Source: Candidatus Brocadiaceae bacterium (lineage in GTDB: Bacteria; Planctomycetota; Brocadiia; SM23-32). From it: 7,127 nt of DNA. The position numbers and the translations under genes were made by a program. The notes beneath the pieces are model-generated. The model saw nothing but the letters and a program-made list of their open reading frames with translations. It did not search any database and was not told where the DNA came from. Within the stretch, counting starts at the first letter, position 1; the number at the start of each line of letters is the position of its first letter. The stretch covers positions 1 to 7,127 of the forward strand of contig PUNP01000311.1 in NCBI GenBank assembly GCA_003551785.1, in the 5' to 3' direction. Below, piece after piece: positions 6,812-7,127 of the stretch.

Positions 6812-6886
6812 CTATTTTCCCTCTGTTTCGATATCATTAATTTTAGATTACTCCGACAGGTTGGACAGACCCGACATTAAAACGAG

Positions 6887-7127
6887 TTACGAACTGGCGC
6901 CGGCTTTTTCTTGAGCTGCTTCCACCGGCTCATTCATCATATCATCCAGTCCGAGCGCCTCCCGTTTGGAATTGATATGTTCAATCATCTGCCGGGCGGC
7001 CTTAACGGGGTCGGGCTGGAAGGCGAGTCGCCCGCCGAAGTCTTCTTCCATCCCGCGCAGCAGATAATCGCGGACTTTGGGCGCGCCCATGATAGGGAAC
7101 GATTCGCCGAGGCAGGTGTATATGCCG
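6887..7127 (-). CDS. acsA: Ni-containing CO dehydrogenase catalytic subunit, C-terminal fragment (AcsA/CooS)
   Basis: The last 79 residues of a gene that continues past the right edge. The visible part reads GIYTCLGESFPIMGAPKVRD, then FGGRLAF, DPVKAA and IEHINSKREALGL. This is the usual end of the anaerobic Ni-CODH family: a Rossmann-like last domain, a GG turn, an (E/D)PDPxKAA helix start and a KRxALG end. A short Met/Glu/Ala-rich tail (DDMMNEPVEAAQEKAGASS) follows. The enzyme interconverts CO and CO2 and, in this context, would feed CO to AcsB. The C-cluster and B/D-cluster ligands lie outside the window, so activity cannot be verified. A 75-nt gap without a terminator leads to the CooF-like gene. 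An ATG at 7088-7090 is internal, not a start. The call rests on C-terminal resemblance and on neighbours. Confidence 0.85.
   Translation of the reverse strand, partial: GIYTCLGESFPIMGAPKVRDYLLRGMEEDFGGRLAFQPDPVKAARQMIEHINSKREALGLDDMMNEPVEAAQEKAGASS

Noticed and set aside
6812..6886. CCGAC...CCGAC repeat in the acsA-cooF gap as a stem-loop
   Set aside because: The two copies are direct, not inverted, so they cannot pair as a hairpin.

Overview
The window is a stretch of a Wood-Ljungdahl (acetyl-CoA pathway) gene cluster from an anaerobic bacterium. All genes lie on the minus strand, so transcription runs from position 7127 towards position 1. In that order it holds the 3' end of a Ni-CODH catalytic subunit (acsA/cooS), a CooF-like ferredoxin with four [4Fe-4S] clusters, a NuoE-like [2Fe-2S] subunit, a NuoF/HydB-like flavoprotein, a 378-bp gap filled by hairpin repeats, a HoxU/NuoG-N-terminus-like iron-sulfur subunit, complete acetyl-CoA synthase (acsB), and the 5' end of the corrinoid iron-sulfur protein large subunit (acsC).

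The acetyl-CoA synthase is the long bacterial form of 729 residues with its N-terminal half, not the short archaeal CdhC. Its A-cluster ligands are all present. AcsB and AcsC resemble the acetogen proteins (Moorella, Carboxydothermus) closely, but the gene order does not match: a five-gene-long redox insert, four genes plus a repeat block, separates acsA from acsB. Base composition looks balanced. Hairpin repeats carrying a GGCTACC core and a GTCCGTG tandem repeat give the impression of an uncultured environmental anaerobe, perhaps of the PVC group or another candidate phylum. That taxonomic guess is weak.

The simplest reading of how the genes work together is this. CODH interconverts CO and CO2. 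The CooF-like protein passes electrons between CODH and a NuoE/NuoF/HoxU-like diaphorase that carries FMN and about eight Fe-S clusters and exchanges them with NAD(P)H, possibly with ferredoxin as a second partner. AcsB joins CO, CoA and a methyl group delivered by AcsC/AcsD to make or cleave acetyl-CoA. No hydrogenase catalytic (H-cluster) domain is present, although the flavoprotein has the domain layout of the HydB subunit of bifurcating [FeFe]-hydrogenases. The cluster could therefore encode a dedicated CODH/ACS:NAD(P) oxidoreductase working for acetogenesis or for acetate oxidation.

The other points worth a look are: a large inverted pair of three-hairpin REP-like units (about 3474-3747) sitting inside the redox operon; the HoxU-like gene just after it, which has no visible Shine-Dalgarno, has lost the usual His/Cys3 cluster motif and has an added double CPxC module; and a three-copy 10-bp repeat between acsB and acsC.
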